Source: Acidobacteriota bacterium (GTDB taxonomy: Bacteria; Acidobacteriota; Terriglobia; Bryobacterales; UBA6623). Taken from it: a DNA stretch of 48,549 bases. The translations under genes were made by a program, and so were the position numbers. Positions 28,962 to 37,620 of this stretch are shown here, in pieces (position 1 is the stretch's first letter; each line of letters opens with the position of its first letter). Under the pieces are notes generated by a model that worked only from the letters and a program-made list of their open reading frames with translations, was not told where the DNA came from and made no database searches. The DNA lies in NCBI GenBank assembly GCA_027592785.1, contig JAQCLD010000024.1:1-48549 (forward strand). Reading direction: 5' to 3'.

Positions 28962-29000
28962 CCACGAAGCGCTGATGATTCGTCATCGACGGCGTCGTGG
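28962..29000 (+). promoter_or_regulatory. Structured region upstream of the phage-tail-like gene
   Basis: CCACGA (28962-28967) pairs with TCGTGG (28995-29000). Inside it GATGA-TTCG-TCATC (28974-28987) makes a 5-bp stem with a UUCG-type tetraloop. It lies 38 nt before the TTG start at 29038. It might be a leader structure; this is inference, and no riboswitch class was recognised. Confidence 0.3.
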
Positions 29001-29025
29001 TGCGTCTCGGACCGGGGGCTTTCGC

Positions 29026-29032
29026 TAGGAGG
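29026..29032 (+). promoter_or_regulatory. Strong ribosome binding site deciding a TTG start
   Basis: TAGGAGG is a near-perfect Shine-Dalgarno sequence ending 5 nt before TTG 29038. It shows that the phage-tail-like gene begins here and not at ATG 29267, which has no ribosome site. Confidence 0.7.
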
Positions 29033-29037
29033 CCCGC

Positions 29038-29223
29038 TTGGCCACGGAATCTATCCAAAAATTTGATCCTCGCCGGACGATGCACCTGCGCGGCTTCGAC
29101 CGCCGGGGAGCAGCTGCCGCCCTGCACTCGGCCGCAGCTAACTCGCTGGGCTGCTCGGGCGTGTTCCGATCGGCGGACGACTTCGCGGTGATCGTCCTAT
29201 TCAAAACGGGACAACATCTTTGA
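29038..29223 (+). pseudogene. N-terminal part of the phage-tail-like gene, cut off by a frameshift
   Basis: From TTG 29038, behind a TAGGAGG site, this frame encodes 61 residues including 'RRTMHLRGFDRRGAAAAL' and 'GVFRSADDFAVIVLF', then reaches TGA 29221-29223. From memory these are the N-terminal motifs of the same protein family as the 1246-codon frame that follows, which starts in the next reading frame and continues with 'DNIFEHHSVRWLEDGDVSG'. Removing one base from the AAAACGGG run at 29203-29210 joins the two smoothly. The break is therefore a single-base insertion, either real or a sequencing error in a homopolymer. Confidence 0.6.
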
Positions 29224-29266
29224 GCACCACTCGGTTCGCTGGCTCGAAGACGGCGATGTATCGGGG

Positions 29267-32200
29267 ATGACGCTCTCGTTCGACTACAGCGCCGGGGACT
29301 CCGTTGCGCCGCTGGATTCGACCTTCTTCGAGTCCATACCGAACCGCAGCCTGAGCTTCATTCGCAATGACGGAAAGTCGGGGACGCTCCCGCTGTTTGA
29401 CTACGCAACGTTGCAGTCCGGAGCCTTCAACGTCGCCGGCGGGGCGTTCGCGTTCGTCGAGTCGGGCGGCGGCTTCAAGCGCTTTGACCGGGTCGTGGTC
29501 TGGTATCTGAACTTGGCATTCGAATACTCGCCGGCCTACAGCGCGTTCGCGGAGTTTGCATTCTTCAATGCCGCCGGCGCCGGAGCGGAACATTCGATCA
29601 ACACGCCGACGACGGTCTACAGCTACACCCAACTAGGCAGCGACGGATCGGGCGACGTCGCGAATGCGCTCGTGGCCTTGGTCAACGCGGGGGTAGGCGA
29701 CCCCGATGTGACGGCGTCAATCGGTTCGGCGGCCCATCTGGTGCGCCTGGACGCACTGAACGACGGCCAGCCAATCGCGGTGTACGCGGTGGACGGAGGC
29801 GGCATAGGCGGCGGCAGCGCCACGTTGGAATTCGTGCAGCTCTCCACGTTCCCTCGCAAGATTGCAGCGAGCATCAACACATTCGACTGGAATGGCCCCA
29901 ACCCCTCGCTTGGGCTCATCGCCGAAGCTGTGGGCACGAGCCTTTCCGTGAAGGCCGCGCGCTTTGGAATTTGCAACGTGGCTGTGGATGGCGTCACCGT
30001 CACCTGGACGTCCGGCCACAAGTTTCAGGGGCTCGCGGTCGGCGCGGTCATCTATGTGGACGGGCTAGCCAATACCGTATTGAGCGTAACCTCGAATACG
30101 TCGCTCGTACTCAGTACAGCCTTGGCAGGAGGCTTGAGCGGTCTACGCTTCTTGACCGAGCGAGGCGGACGCGACGGCAACTTCATCCGCCTGCGACGCC
30201 AAGCGCTGCGACCCCGCTCCGGGACGGTCGACATCGCCGCGGGCGTGGTCACTCATGTGAGCGGCGACCTGTTCACGGGACTGACTGCAGACCGCTACAT
30301 CCGCATCAACAATGTCGATTTCATCATCGCAACGGTGGATTCGTCGACCCAGATCACGTTGACGACGGTCACCGGTTCCGCGAGCGCAGTCACGTATGCG
30401 GGGACGATCGAGGACAACGACGACGTCACAACGTCCGCAGACTCGCTGCAGTTGGAGGATGGTTCCTCGGGAGTCAACTGGCGGGTAGCGCTCGATTTCT
30501 CGAACACGCTGGTGCAAACCGCCGGAGACTCAACGCCGCAGCCGATCGATGACCTGTTCGAGGCCTGGCTCACGGTGGCCCCACTGCTCGCCGACGCCAC
30601 GGACTTTGTTGACGCCGAGTTCCACTTGCTGCTGTCGAACATTTCGATAGCGGACCCTAACTCAAGTCGACCGCTCAAAGTCGCCGGGCCTGGATCGATC
30701 CGCATTCATTACCGCCAGCGGGACGTCGAATACGAGGGCTCGGGATGGGCCGAGAAGCAAGGCTTCTACGACCAAGGCTTCGCACGCGAGACGGGGGGCT
30801 GGGGCGATCGCGTCACCGTCCGCTACCGGTGCCAGTCGGTACACGATCTCTATGTCGGCACGGAGATTCGATCCGGCGGGGCTTCCACCACGGTGACCCT
30901 CGATGGGGACTCGCCGACAAGTCTCAATACAGGGCTGGGCATTGATCCGCCGATCATGGCGATTCGCAGAGTCCGTACTGCCGTTCCGGCGGGTGTTCAC
31001 GATCTCGTGCTGACCTGCGATGGCAACGGACAGTTCACTTTCGATCACATCGAGGCCGCCGTCCCCTCCAACGTTCACGACCCCGCGGAGATTCTTTCGG
31101 ACGTCTCCATGGCAACTGACTGGGACACCGATGCGACCTACAAGCTTCCGCCTGCGCGCCTGCTGTGGCAGTTGGACAAGTCCGGCTTCCACGGCGACCT
31201 CAACCACTTCGTCGGCAACTTCTTCCACTACAACCGGCGCAAACGGCTCGGCACGGGGCTACGCAATGAAGCGACCATAACCTTCGGCGGCTATTGGAAG
31301 GCAGGCGAGTCGGTCGTCCTCAATATCGGCGGCACCTTGGTGGGCAAGTCCATCTTTTCCGGCGACAGCCCAGGTAGTATCGCCGCCCATGCCGAAGCAT
31401 TCATCAACACGACGTTTGTCGGCCTTTTTGCGGAGCTGTCGGGCTCGTCGGTAACGATCAAAAACCGGGCCAACCTTTACGAATTTTCATTGTCCATCGA
31501 GGACAACGACTCTTTGGCCGGTACGGCGACGGTCGGCGGCTCACTCGAGAAGGGCAGCGAGGGCATTTGGGAAATCGACGACGCCGCCAGCCCTCTGCTG
31601 AACTACGCCGCACGCCAGTGGCACCAAGACTTCTTCGCCCAACTCAGCAGCCGCGGCAGAACGACGACAGCGGCCTACAACCTTGAGGCCTACAATCCGC
31701 CCGAGACTGCCGCCGCCCATTGGGCCGCGCGCTACTTCAGCGGACGCCAAGTCCTGACGGATGTGGGCTTCGGGTCCGAAGGCGAAGTGAAGATACTGTC
31801 CGTGTCCAACTCGGCGCCGATCCTTGTCCAGGCGGACAGCCATGGCGATTCGAGTGGAGACAGGGTCGTGGTTGCCGGCGTGAGCGGCACAGCGGCAAAC
31901 GGTTCTTTCCTCATTTCCGTCGTGGACTTAGATCATTTTGAACTTGACGGAAGCGACGGTTCGGGGGAGGCCTCCTTCACTTCCGACGCAGCCACGGCGG
32001 CAAGAACCCTGCGGACCACCCACCTGGCGCCGAACCCTGTGGTCACCGAGTTTCTGAAGCTGGTATACGCCGAAACCGCGGACATGATGGCTGCGGCCGG
32101 GTTACCCGTGAAACTGCAGTTCGGGGAAAACCTTTGGTGGTTCTTTTCCGATACGTCGCTGGGCATTGCCGCTTTGAACGCGAGCGCTCCAATCCGCGTG

Positions 32201-33007
32201 ACCACCTCGCAGCCGCACGGTTTCTCGACCGGAGATACCGTGATCATCGCGGGCGTGATATCGCCCGCCAACGCTTCGGGCACGCATTCCATAACCGTCT
32301 TCGCTTCCGCGTCCTTCGACCTCGACGGGACGGACGGCGCAGGCCAAGCCGTCTCTTTGGCAGCGGATGCAAGAGTTGCCGGGGGCGCAATGGCCTTCTA
32401 TGACGTAGAAACTGCCGCGGCGGCTGCCACGGCCTTGGGGCGGCCCTTGGCCAAGTTCACCTGCCAAGACTCTGATCCAGCAGTTAATGCAAACGCCGAC
32501 GCCGACTTCCTGCGGGATAGGCTGGCAGCGCATATCGACGCGATCGTATCGCACGTGCGCTTGAGTCACCCCGCGGCCGTCTTCGAACTGCTCTATCCGT
32601 TTGACGTGCTGCACCCGGTGACTTACCACACCCCGCAAAGGCCTTTTCCCCAAGGCGGCCGGTTGAACCACCACGTTTCGACCCCTGCGAACTGGAAAAC
32701 CCCGGCCGACTCCGACCACCGGCTGAAGATCGAGGCGCTCAGTTGGGGGGCGTTCTACCGTCACGGCGACCGGGCCGCTGAGTCGATGCGCCTATGGCAA
32801 GGCGCCCAGGGTTTTGCCTGGCCTCGTGATCAGGTCGCCTATTTGATCCCCTGGTTCAACGGCGGCGCGCCATGGCAGCGAGAGTACTTGCAGGCGCGCC
32901 TTGTCAGTCCGGGCGAGATCCACTTCTGGGCGCTCGACCACTACCGGCTCCTGGAATGGCGCTCGTTGCCACGGCCCAGACGCGAGAGCCGCTTTTTCGG
33001 CAAGTAG
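29267..33007 (+). CDS. Large phage-tail-like protein (main part of a frameshifted gene)
   Basis: The open frame of 1246 codons continues upstream in frame to about 29204 and joins the fragment at 29038-29223. The product has no signal peptide or membrane segment. It is beta-rich with two kinds of short repeats. One kind lies at about 29969-30150 and 30215-30410 (a 'GVTVTWTSG...GLAVGAVIYVDG' pattern). The other is FCCH-like, at 31787-31983 and 32162-32358 ('ITTSxPHGFSTGDTVIIAGV...FDLDGTDG' pattern). The region 'PPARLLWQLDKSGFHGDLNHFVG' to the end looks like a TIM-barrel, glycosidase-like domain. Such features are typical of phage tail proteins, and I recall relatives labelled non-contractile tail sheath in Bryobacterales. 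That label is memory and unverified. No other phage gene is adjacent. Confidence 0.55.
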   Translation: MTLSFDYSAGDSVAPLDSTFFESIPNRSLSFIRNDGKSGTLPLFDYATLQSGAFNVAGGAFAFVESGGGFKRFDRVVVWYLNLAFEYSPAYSAFAEFAFFNAAGAGAEHSINTPTTVYSYTQLGSDGSGDVANALVALVNAGVGDPDVTASIGSAAHLVRLDALNDGQPIAVYAVDGGGIGGGSATLEFVQLSTFPRKIAASINTFDWNGPNPSLGLIAEAVGTSLSVKAARFGICNVAVDGVTVTWTSGHKFQGLAVGAVIYVDGLANTVLSVTSNTSLVLSTALAGGLSGLRFLTERGGRDGNFIRLRRQALRPRSGTVDIAAGVVTHVSGDLFTGLTADRYIRINNVDFIIATVDSSTQITLTTVTGSASAVTYAGTIEDNDDVTTSADSLQLEDGSSGVNWRVALDFSNTLVQTAGDSTPQPIDDLFEAWLTVAPLLADATDFVDAEFHLLLSNISIADPNSSRPLKVAGPGSIRIHYRQRDVEYEGSGWAEKQGFYDQGFARETGGWGDRVTVRYRCQSVHDLYVGTEIRSGGASTTVTLDGDSPTSLNTGLGIDPPIMAIRRVRTAVPAGVHDLVLTCDGNGQFTFDHIEAAVPSNVHDPAEILSDVSMATDWDTDATYKLPPARLLWQLDKSGFHGDLNHFVGNFFHYNRRKRLGTGLRNEATITFGGYWKAGESVVLNIGGTLVGKSIFSGDSPGSIAAHAEAFINTTFVGLFAELSGSSVTIKNRANLYEFSLSIEDNDSLAGTATVGGSLEKGSEGIWEIDDAASPLLNYAARQWHQDFFAQLSSRGRTTTAAYNLEAYNPPETAAAHWAARYFSGRQVLTDVGFGSEGEVKILSVSNSAPILVQADSHGDSSGDRVVVAGVSGTAANGSFLISVVDLDHFELDGSDGSGEASFTSDAATAARTLRTTHLAPNPVVTEFLKLVYAETADMMAAAGLPVKLQFGENLWWFFSDTSLGIAALNASAPIRVTTSQPHGFSTGDTVIIAGVISPANASGTHSITVFASASFDLDGTDGAGQAVSLAADARVAGGAMAFYDVETAAAAATALGRPLAKFTCQDSDPAVNANADADFLRDRLAAHIDAIVSHVRLSHPAAVFELLYPFDVLHPVTYHTPQRPFPQGGRLNHHVSTPANWKTPADSDHRLKIEALSWGAFYRHGDRAAESMRLWQGAQGFAWPRDQVAYLIPWFNGGAPWQREYLQARLVSPGEIHFWALDHYRLLEWRSLPRPRRESRFFGK

Positions 33008-33018
33008 GCTGACCGTCC

Positions 33019-33024
33019 TACAAT
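33019..33024 (+). promoter_or_regulatory. -10-like hexamer before the OPT transporter gene
   Basis: TACAAT ends 12 nt before ATG 33037 and begins 11 nt after the preceding stop codon. Transcription from it would leave a leader of only about 5 nt. No Shine-Dalgarno sequence and no -35 consensus are visible. Confidence 0.4.
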
Positions 33025-33036
33025 GGCATTCACTCT

Positions 33037-34923
33037 ATGCCGTCGCCCTCTTTGCGCCCCGATGCCAACCTTGCGGAACTCTCCGGGCGCGCCGTAACGC
33101 TCGGTTTGCTGCTCGGGCTAGTAATGACGGCGGCAAATACGTACCTCGGCCTTTACGCCGGAATGACCGTATCGGCTTCGATTCCGGCGGCGATCGTTTC
33201 GATGGGCATCTTGCGCGGAATCATGCGCAAGGGTTCGATCCTCGAAAACAACATCGTGCAAACGATGGCGTCGGCCGGCGAGTCTGTCGCGGCAGGAATC
33301 ATCTTCACCGTTCCTGCGTTGGTAATCGCCGGCGTTTGGCAAGAATTTCCGTTTTGGAAAGTCACCATGATCGGATTGTTGGGCGGCGTGCTCGGCGTGC
33401 TGTTCATGATTCCGTTGCGAAAAACGTTGATCGTCGAAGAGAACGACCTGATCTATCCCGAGGGCGTCGCCTGCGCGAAGGTCCTCGAAGCGGGCCAAGG
33501 TGGGGGCAGCGAACTCACTTCGATTTTTTTGGCCTTGACCGCCGGCCTCGTCTTCAAGGCGCTGAGTGGCTTGGTGGCCGTGATCAAACCGGTGGTTGAG
33601 GGCGCGACTGCGGTGGGCCGCACGGTGCTCTATTTCGGAACCGATGTCTCGGTGGCCCTGCTCGGAGTCGGCGTCATCGTCGGCCTTGAGGTCAGCGTAT
33701 TGGTATTCGCCGGCGGCGTGATCGGTTGGTTAATCGGCATCCCGCTCTACTACCTGACGAGCGCCATGCCCGCAGGCTCGGCGCTCGACGCCGCCTGGAC
33801 GGCTTGGAGCGACCAGATTCGCTACATGGGCGTGGGCGCGATGATCGTCGGCGGATTGTCGTCGATGTGGAGCATCCGCGGGGGCATGATGAAAGGCGTT
33901 CGCGAGGCTATCAGCGGTTTTCGCGGACTGCAAGATTCGGCAGACAGGACTCAGACCGACCTGAACGCAAAGCAGACGCTGCCTATCTTAGTGTTGGCCG
34001 CTACAGCGACGATCGGCCTGTACTGGTCCCTAACGAACAACCTCTCCGTCGCGATCGTCGCCGGGGTCATCATGGTGATCGCCTCGTTCTTTTTTGTGGC
34101 GGTATCAAGTTACATCGTCGGCCTGGTGGGAAGTTCGAATAACCCAATCTCCGGCATGACGATTTGTGCGCTGCTTTTCGCGTCGGGCATTCTGCTGCTG
34201 CTAGGGATGAGCGGGACGACAGGCATCCTGGCCGCGCTCGGCATCGCCGGAGTCGTTTGCTGCGCCGCTGCGACGGCCGGCGACACTTCGCAAGATCTCA
34301 AGACGGGTTTCCTGGTTGGCGCCACGCCCTGGAAGCAGCAGGTCGCGCAGTTCATCGGCGTGATGATTCCAACGGCGCTGATCGCGCCTGTGCTCAGTCT
34401 GCTGCACGCGGCTTACGGTATCGGCACCGGTGCGGAAGGCTCGCTGCGTGCGCCGCAAGCGACGTTGTTCGCCTCCATTGCGCAGGCGCTCTTCGGCGAC
34501 GGTTATATGCCCTGGACAATGTTGGCGATTGGAGCGGGCATTGCTGTTGCCCTGTTGTTGTTGAACGGAGTTCTAGCGAAATCGCAATCAACGTTTCGGG
34601 CGCACGTAATGCCGGTCGCCGTGGGCATCTACTTGCCGTTTTCGCTCAGCGTCCCGATTCTGGCTGGCGGGCTCATCGCACACGCCCTAGCCAAGCGAGG
34701 AGAAGCGGCCACAAACCGCTCCGTGCTGATCTCGTCGGGGCTGATCGCAGGAGAAGCGATAGCGGGAATCTTGATTGCTGCCGCGGTAGTGGTGTTGCGG
34801 CGCAGCGGTTCCGAACAGGAACTCCCGTTCACGATGTTCGATAGCGATCTGCTTTCCATCGCGCTCTTCGCTGCAGTTGGGCTGTGGATCTATCTGAGCG
34901 GCAAAAAGGCTGCCGCCGCTTAG
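33037..34923 (+). CDS. OPT-family oligopeptide/metal-chelate transporter
   Basis: The 628-residue product is a polytopic inner-membrane protein with about 14-16 hydrophobic segments. It shows OPT features: 'NTYLGLYAGMTVSASIPAA' early, 'VEENDLIYPEGVACAKVLEAG', 'NNPISGMT' and a second-half 'ATAGDTSQDLKTGFLVGATPWKQQ'. Bacterial OPT proteins import small peptides or metal-siderophore complexes; this one's substrate is unknown. It shares a TTAG with the SDR gene on the other strand, the two stop codons overlapping. Confidence 0.92.
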   Translation: MPSPSLRPDANLAELSGRAVTLGLLLGLVMTAANTYLGLYAGMTVSASIPAAIVSMGILRGIMRKGSILENNIVQTMASAGESVAAGIIFTVPALVIAGVWQEFPFWKVTMIGLLGGVLGVLFMIPLRKTLIVEENDLIYPEGVACAKVLEAGQGGGSELTSIFLALTAGLVFKALSGLVAVIKPVVEGATAVGRTVLYFGTDVSVALLGVGVIVGLEVSVLVFAGGVIGWLIGIPLYYLTSAMPAGSALDAAWTAWSDQIRYMGVGAMIVGGLSSMWSIRGGMMKGVREAISGFRGLQDSADRTQTDLNAKQTLPILVLAATATIGLYWSLTNNLSVAIVAGVIMVIASFFFVAVSSYIVGLVGSSNNPISGMTICALLFASGILLLLGMSGTTGILAALGIAGVVCCAAATAGDTSQDLKTGFLVGATPWKQQVAQFIGVMIPTALIAPVLSLLHAAYGIGTGAEGSLRAPQATLFASIAQALFGDGYMPWTMLAIGAGIAVALLLLNGVLAKSQSTFRAHVMPVAVGIYLPFSLSVPILAGGLIAHALAKRGEAATNRSVLISSGLIAGEAIAGILIAAAVVVLRRSGSEQELPFTMFDSDLLSIALFAAVGLWIYLSGKKAAAA

Positions 34924-35675
34924 GACTTGCCAAACGACGGTCCGCCCAAGCCGGTGTGGCTCGACAATCCGCCGTCGACGGCAAGGACCTGGCCGGTGAC
35001 GTAACGAGAGCAGGTCAGAAAGTACAAAGCAGCTTCGGCAATGTCTTGGCCCGTCCCCGTCAGCCCGGCGGGGGTATCGTCAATCTGTCGCTGGACCTCC
35101 TTGGGGACCGGATCGCCAAACTCAATCACTCCGGGCGCGATGCTGTTGACCTGAATTGTGGGGGCCAACTCTTTGGCCAAAGACTTGGTCATATGAATGA
35201 CGCCCGCCTTGGAGGCGTTGTAGGGACCGTACTCAGCCCACGGCCGAATCCCGCCCAACGAGCTGATGTTTAGAATGCGGCCCTCGCCTCGCGGCAACAT
35301 CAAGCGCGCCGCTTGTTGCGCACAGAAATAGTAGGCCTTGAGATTGGTTGTCAGAATCCGATCCCACTGTTCCTCGGTGGTCTTCAGGATCGGCGTTCGC
35401 TCGTAGACGGCGGCGTTGTTGACCAGGGCGTCCAGCCGCCCGTAAGACTCGGCGACGCCCGCAAAGAGACGCTCGATTTCGCTGATGCTGGAGAGATCCG
35501 CCTGGAAGGCCTTGCCGCCGCATTCCGCCGCCGTTTTCTTGGCTTCCTCAGCGGAGCCGCGGTAATGAACCGCCACCCGGGCGCCCGCGCGTCCTAACTC
35601 CATAGCGACCGCCCGGCCAACGCGTCGCGCCGCGCCCGTTACGAGGACGACCTTGCCTTCGATCGCTTCGCTCAC
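34920..35675 (-). CDS. SDR-family oxidoreductase
   Basis: The 251-residue product is a classical short-chain dehydrogenase/reductase: 'LVTGAARRVGRAVAMEL' (glycine-rich NAD(P) loop with an RR pair, as in pteridine reductase-like SDRs), NNAAVYERTPI, the catalytic 'NISSLGG...YNASKAG' Ser-Tyr-Lys set, and 'VTGQVLAVDGGLS'. The double Arg after the loop suggests NADPH. The substrate is unknown; a role in pterin or sugar metabolism is only a guess. The start is GTG 35675 with no Shine-Dalgarno sequence but CACAAT 6 nt upstream. Confidence 0.88.
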   Translation of the reverse strand: MSEAIEGKVVLVTGAARRVGRAVAMELGRAGARVAVHYRGSAEEAKKTAAECGGKAFQADLSSISEIERLFAGVAESYGRLDALVNNAAVYERTPILKTTEEQWDRILTTNLKAYYFCAQQAARLMLPRGEGRILNISSLGGIRPWAEYGPYNASKAGVIHMTKSLAKELAPTIQVNSIAPGVIEFGDPVPKEVQRQIDDTPAGLTGTGQDIAEAALYFLTCSRYVTGQVLAVDGGLSSHTGLGGPSFGKS

Positions 35676-35681
35676 TCCCCG

Positions 35682-35687
35682 ATTGTG
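35682..35687 (-). promoter_or_regulatory. -10-like hexamer before the SDR gene
   Basis: On the minus strand CACAAT (four of six consensus bases) ends 6 nt before the GTG start at 35675. This fits a leaderless transcript, although GGGGA in the spacer could also act as a weak ribosome site. Confidence 0.3.
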
Positions 35688-35740
35688 CCAGCAATGAGCG
35701 AACGGCCGGGCCGCAGGCTAGGTTTTCTTCAGTTCGGCGG

Positions 35741-36199
35741 CTATCGTCCTAGCCGGCAGAAGACGATGAAGTCCGTCACGGCTGGCGTCGAGCCCGCCTG
35801 GCGCACCAAGATCGCGATTTGACCGCGGTGATAGTGTGAATGCATTCCCAGGTGGGTCAAGATGTCCCGCGGCGTATTGCGGAAGCTCTTGCCCGTCTGG
35901 TTGCTGTAGCCGATCTCCCGCCCAAAGGAATCGTCGTCTACAGCCGCTAGATAGGCAAGCGCCCTTCGATCGTTCTCGGCCACTTGCGCCTCGCATTCCT
36001 CTATAGCGGGTGTGGGGAAAAGCTCGATCTGCGACGAATCACAGCCGTCCAACCGCGTCAGCCAGGCCCTTTGGGCCGCCAGAATATGACCAAACAGGCG
36101 AAGACACTCTCCTTGCTCGCCCAGTTGCGCTATGGATTCCAGTGCGCGGCGGTTGGCCCACGTTTCGAACTCCCACATCCGCTCAAAATGCACTGCCAT
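35741..36199 (-). CDS. DinB-family protein
   Basis: The 152-residue product is a four-helix bundle of the DinB/YfiT type. It starts 'FERMWEFETWANRRALESI' and has the three metal-binding histidines in LFGHILAAQRAWL and HLGMHSHYHRGQI. Characterised members are metal-dependent thiol-S-transferases or have unknown function; it is not the DNA polymerase. ATG 36199 has an excellent ribosome site, AGAGGAGGTG, on its strand (complement of 36204-36213). It is divergent from the MFS gene. Confidence 0.88.
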   Translation of the reverse strand: MAVHFERMWEFETWANRRALESIAQLGEQGECLRLFGHILAAQRAWLTRLDGCDSSQIELFPTPAIEECEAQVAENDRRALAYLAAVDDDSFGREIGYSNQTGKSFRNTPRDILTHLGMHSHYHRGQIAILVRQAGSTPAVTDFIVFCRLGR

Positions 36200-36203
36200 C
36201 GTT

Positions 36204-36213
36204 CACCTCCTCT
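36204..36213 (-). promoter_or_regulatory. Strong Shine-Dalgarno of the DinB-family gene
   Basis: On the minus strand AGAGGAGGTG ends 4 nt before ATG 36199. It is one of the few full-strength ribosome sites in the window and contrasts with the many starts that have none. Confidence 0.6.
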
Positions 36214-36293
36214 ACTATCCGGCGAACAAGCTCCCGCCGGATTCTTTGTGCTAACCTACCCCTCCGCCGATCGCCGTCTTTTGAGTTGCAACC

Positions 36294-37571
36294 ATGAGTA
36301 CCCATCCGCAAGCCTCCCGGTTCTTTCTTGCTAGCTGCATCGCTCTGATCGTAACCGCGATGAGTTTCGCGATTCGAGGCGAAATCCTAGGCGTCTGGAC
36401 CCAACAGTTCGGCTTGACAAACGCCGAGGCCGGAGCCGTGACGGGCGCTGCATTCTGGGGCTTCTTGCTTTCCATGGTGATTGGCGGGCCGCTTTGCGAC
36501 GTCCTAGGAATGGGTAGGTTGCTGGTTCTGGCATTCGTCGGCCACCTGGCTGGAGCGGCCTTGACGATCTTCGCAGGCGGGTTTTGGTCGCTGTTCATCG
36601 CCACCTTGTTCGTCGGCGTCGGCAATGGTTTCGTCGAGGCGGCCTGCAACCCGCTAATCGCGACAATTTACCCGGAGAATAAGGTCGCCAAACTGAACTT
36701 GTTCCACGTGTGGTTCCCTGGCGGCATCGTCATCGGCGGACTATTGGCCTATGCAATGGACCTGCAGGGCATGAGCTGGCAACTCAAGATCGCCTCCATG
36801 GTCATACCGACGCTCATCTACGGCGCGATGTTCATTGGGATGAAGTTCCCGGCGACCGAACGAGTCGCGTCCGGCGTTTCGACCAGCGACATGTTCAAGG
36901 CCGCCCTGACTCCGCTATTCATCTTCATGGCCGTTTGCATGTTGCTCACCGCCGCCACCGAGTTGGGAACGAATCAGTGGGTTGCCACTCTGCTATCGAA
37001 CATCGGCGTGCAGGGCATCCTGATTCTCGTTTTGATCAACGGCATTATGGCGATTGGGCGCATGTTCGGCGGCCCGGTAGAGAAACGTCTGTCGCCGGCA
37101 GGCATGCTGCTCTTCTCCGCGATCTTTTCGGCGATCGGGCTGTTCTGGCTTAGCTCGTCCTCCGGAAACGCAGCGCTGGCCGCAGCGGCGGTCTTCGCCA
37201 TCGGCATCACCTTCTTCTGGCCGACAATGCTCGGTTTTGTCGCAGTATATGTTCCGCGCAGCGGTGCCTTGGGACTAGCGATCTTGGGCGGAATCGGCGC
37301 CGGCGCCACGGCGATCGCCCAACCCTTCCTCGGCTGGGTGTATGACACTCAGTTGGAGAAAAACCTCCCGACGGGAGCCACGGTGCAGGCGCTACAGGCA
37401 GCTGCGGAAGGAACGGCGGAGCATGCTCAATGGTTGGAAGTGCAAGTGGCTTCCGGCTCTGGAGCGTTGCAAACCATGGCTGTGCTGCCGGTTATCTTGA
37501 TCGTCGCTTTCGGGGGCCTCTATGCCTGGCAGAAAGGCAAGTCTCCCGAGCGCCTGAGCGGCCGCGCTTAA
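36294..37571 (+). CDS. MFS transporter, FucP/sugar-type
   Basis: The 425-residue product has about 12 transmembrane segments and fits the major facilitator superfamily. The N-terminal half has 'FAIRGEILGVWTQQFGLTNAEAGAVTGAAFWGF', 'GGPLCDVLGMGRLL' (motif A-like) and 'EAACNPLIATIYPENKVAKLNLFHVWFPGG'. This resembles the fucose/glucose-galactose permease group. It probably imports a sugar by H+ or Na+ symport; the substrate is unknown. It is located in the inner membrane. No sugar-catabolic genes lie beside it. Confidence 0.85.
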   Translation: MSTHPQASRFFLASCIALIVTAMSFAIRGEILGVWTQQFGLTNAEAGAVTGAAFWGFLLSMVIGGPLCDVLGMGRLLVLAFVGHLAGAALTIFAGGFWSLFIATLFVGVGNGFVEAACNPLIATIYPENKVAKLNLFHVWFPGGIVIGGLLAYAMDLQGMSWQLKIASMVIPTLIYGAMFIGMKFPATERVASGVSTSDMFKAALTPLFIFMAVCMLLTAATELGTNQWVATLLSNIGVQGILILVLINGIMAIGRMFGGPVEKRLSPAGMLLFSAIFSAIGLFWLSSSSGNAALAAAAVFAIGITFFWPTMLGFVAVYVPRSGALGLAILGGIGAGATAIAQPFLGWVYDTQLEKNLPTGATVQALQAAAEGTAEHAQWLEVQVASGSGALQTMAVLPVILIVAFGGLYAWQKGKSPERLSGRA

Positions 37572-37620
37572 GCGGGCGAAAGCCGCCTCTCGAGGCCGTC
37601 CTGTATGCTGATGGCTTGCC

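Noticed and set aside
29203..29224. Programmed +1 frameshift in the phage-tail-like gene
   Set aside because: There is no slow codon or stop at the shift point and no conserved slippery element known for this; a plain one-base insertion in a homopolymer is simpler. Not fully excluded.
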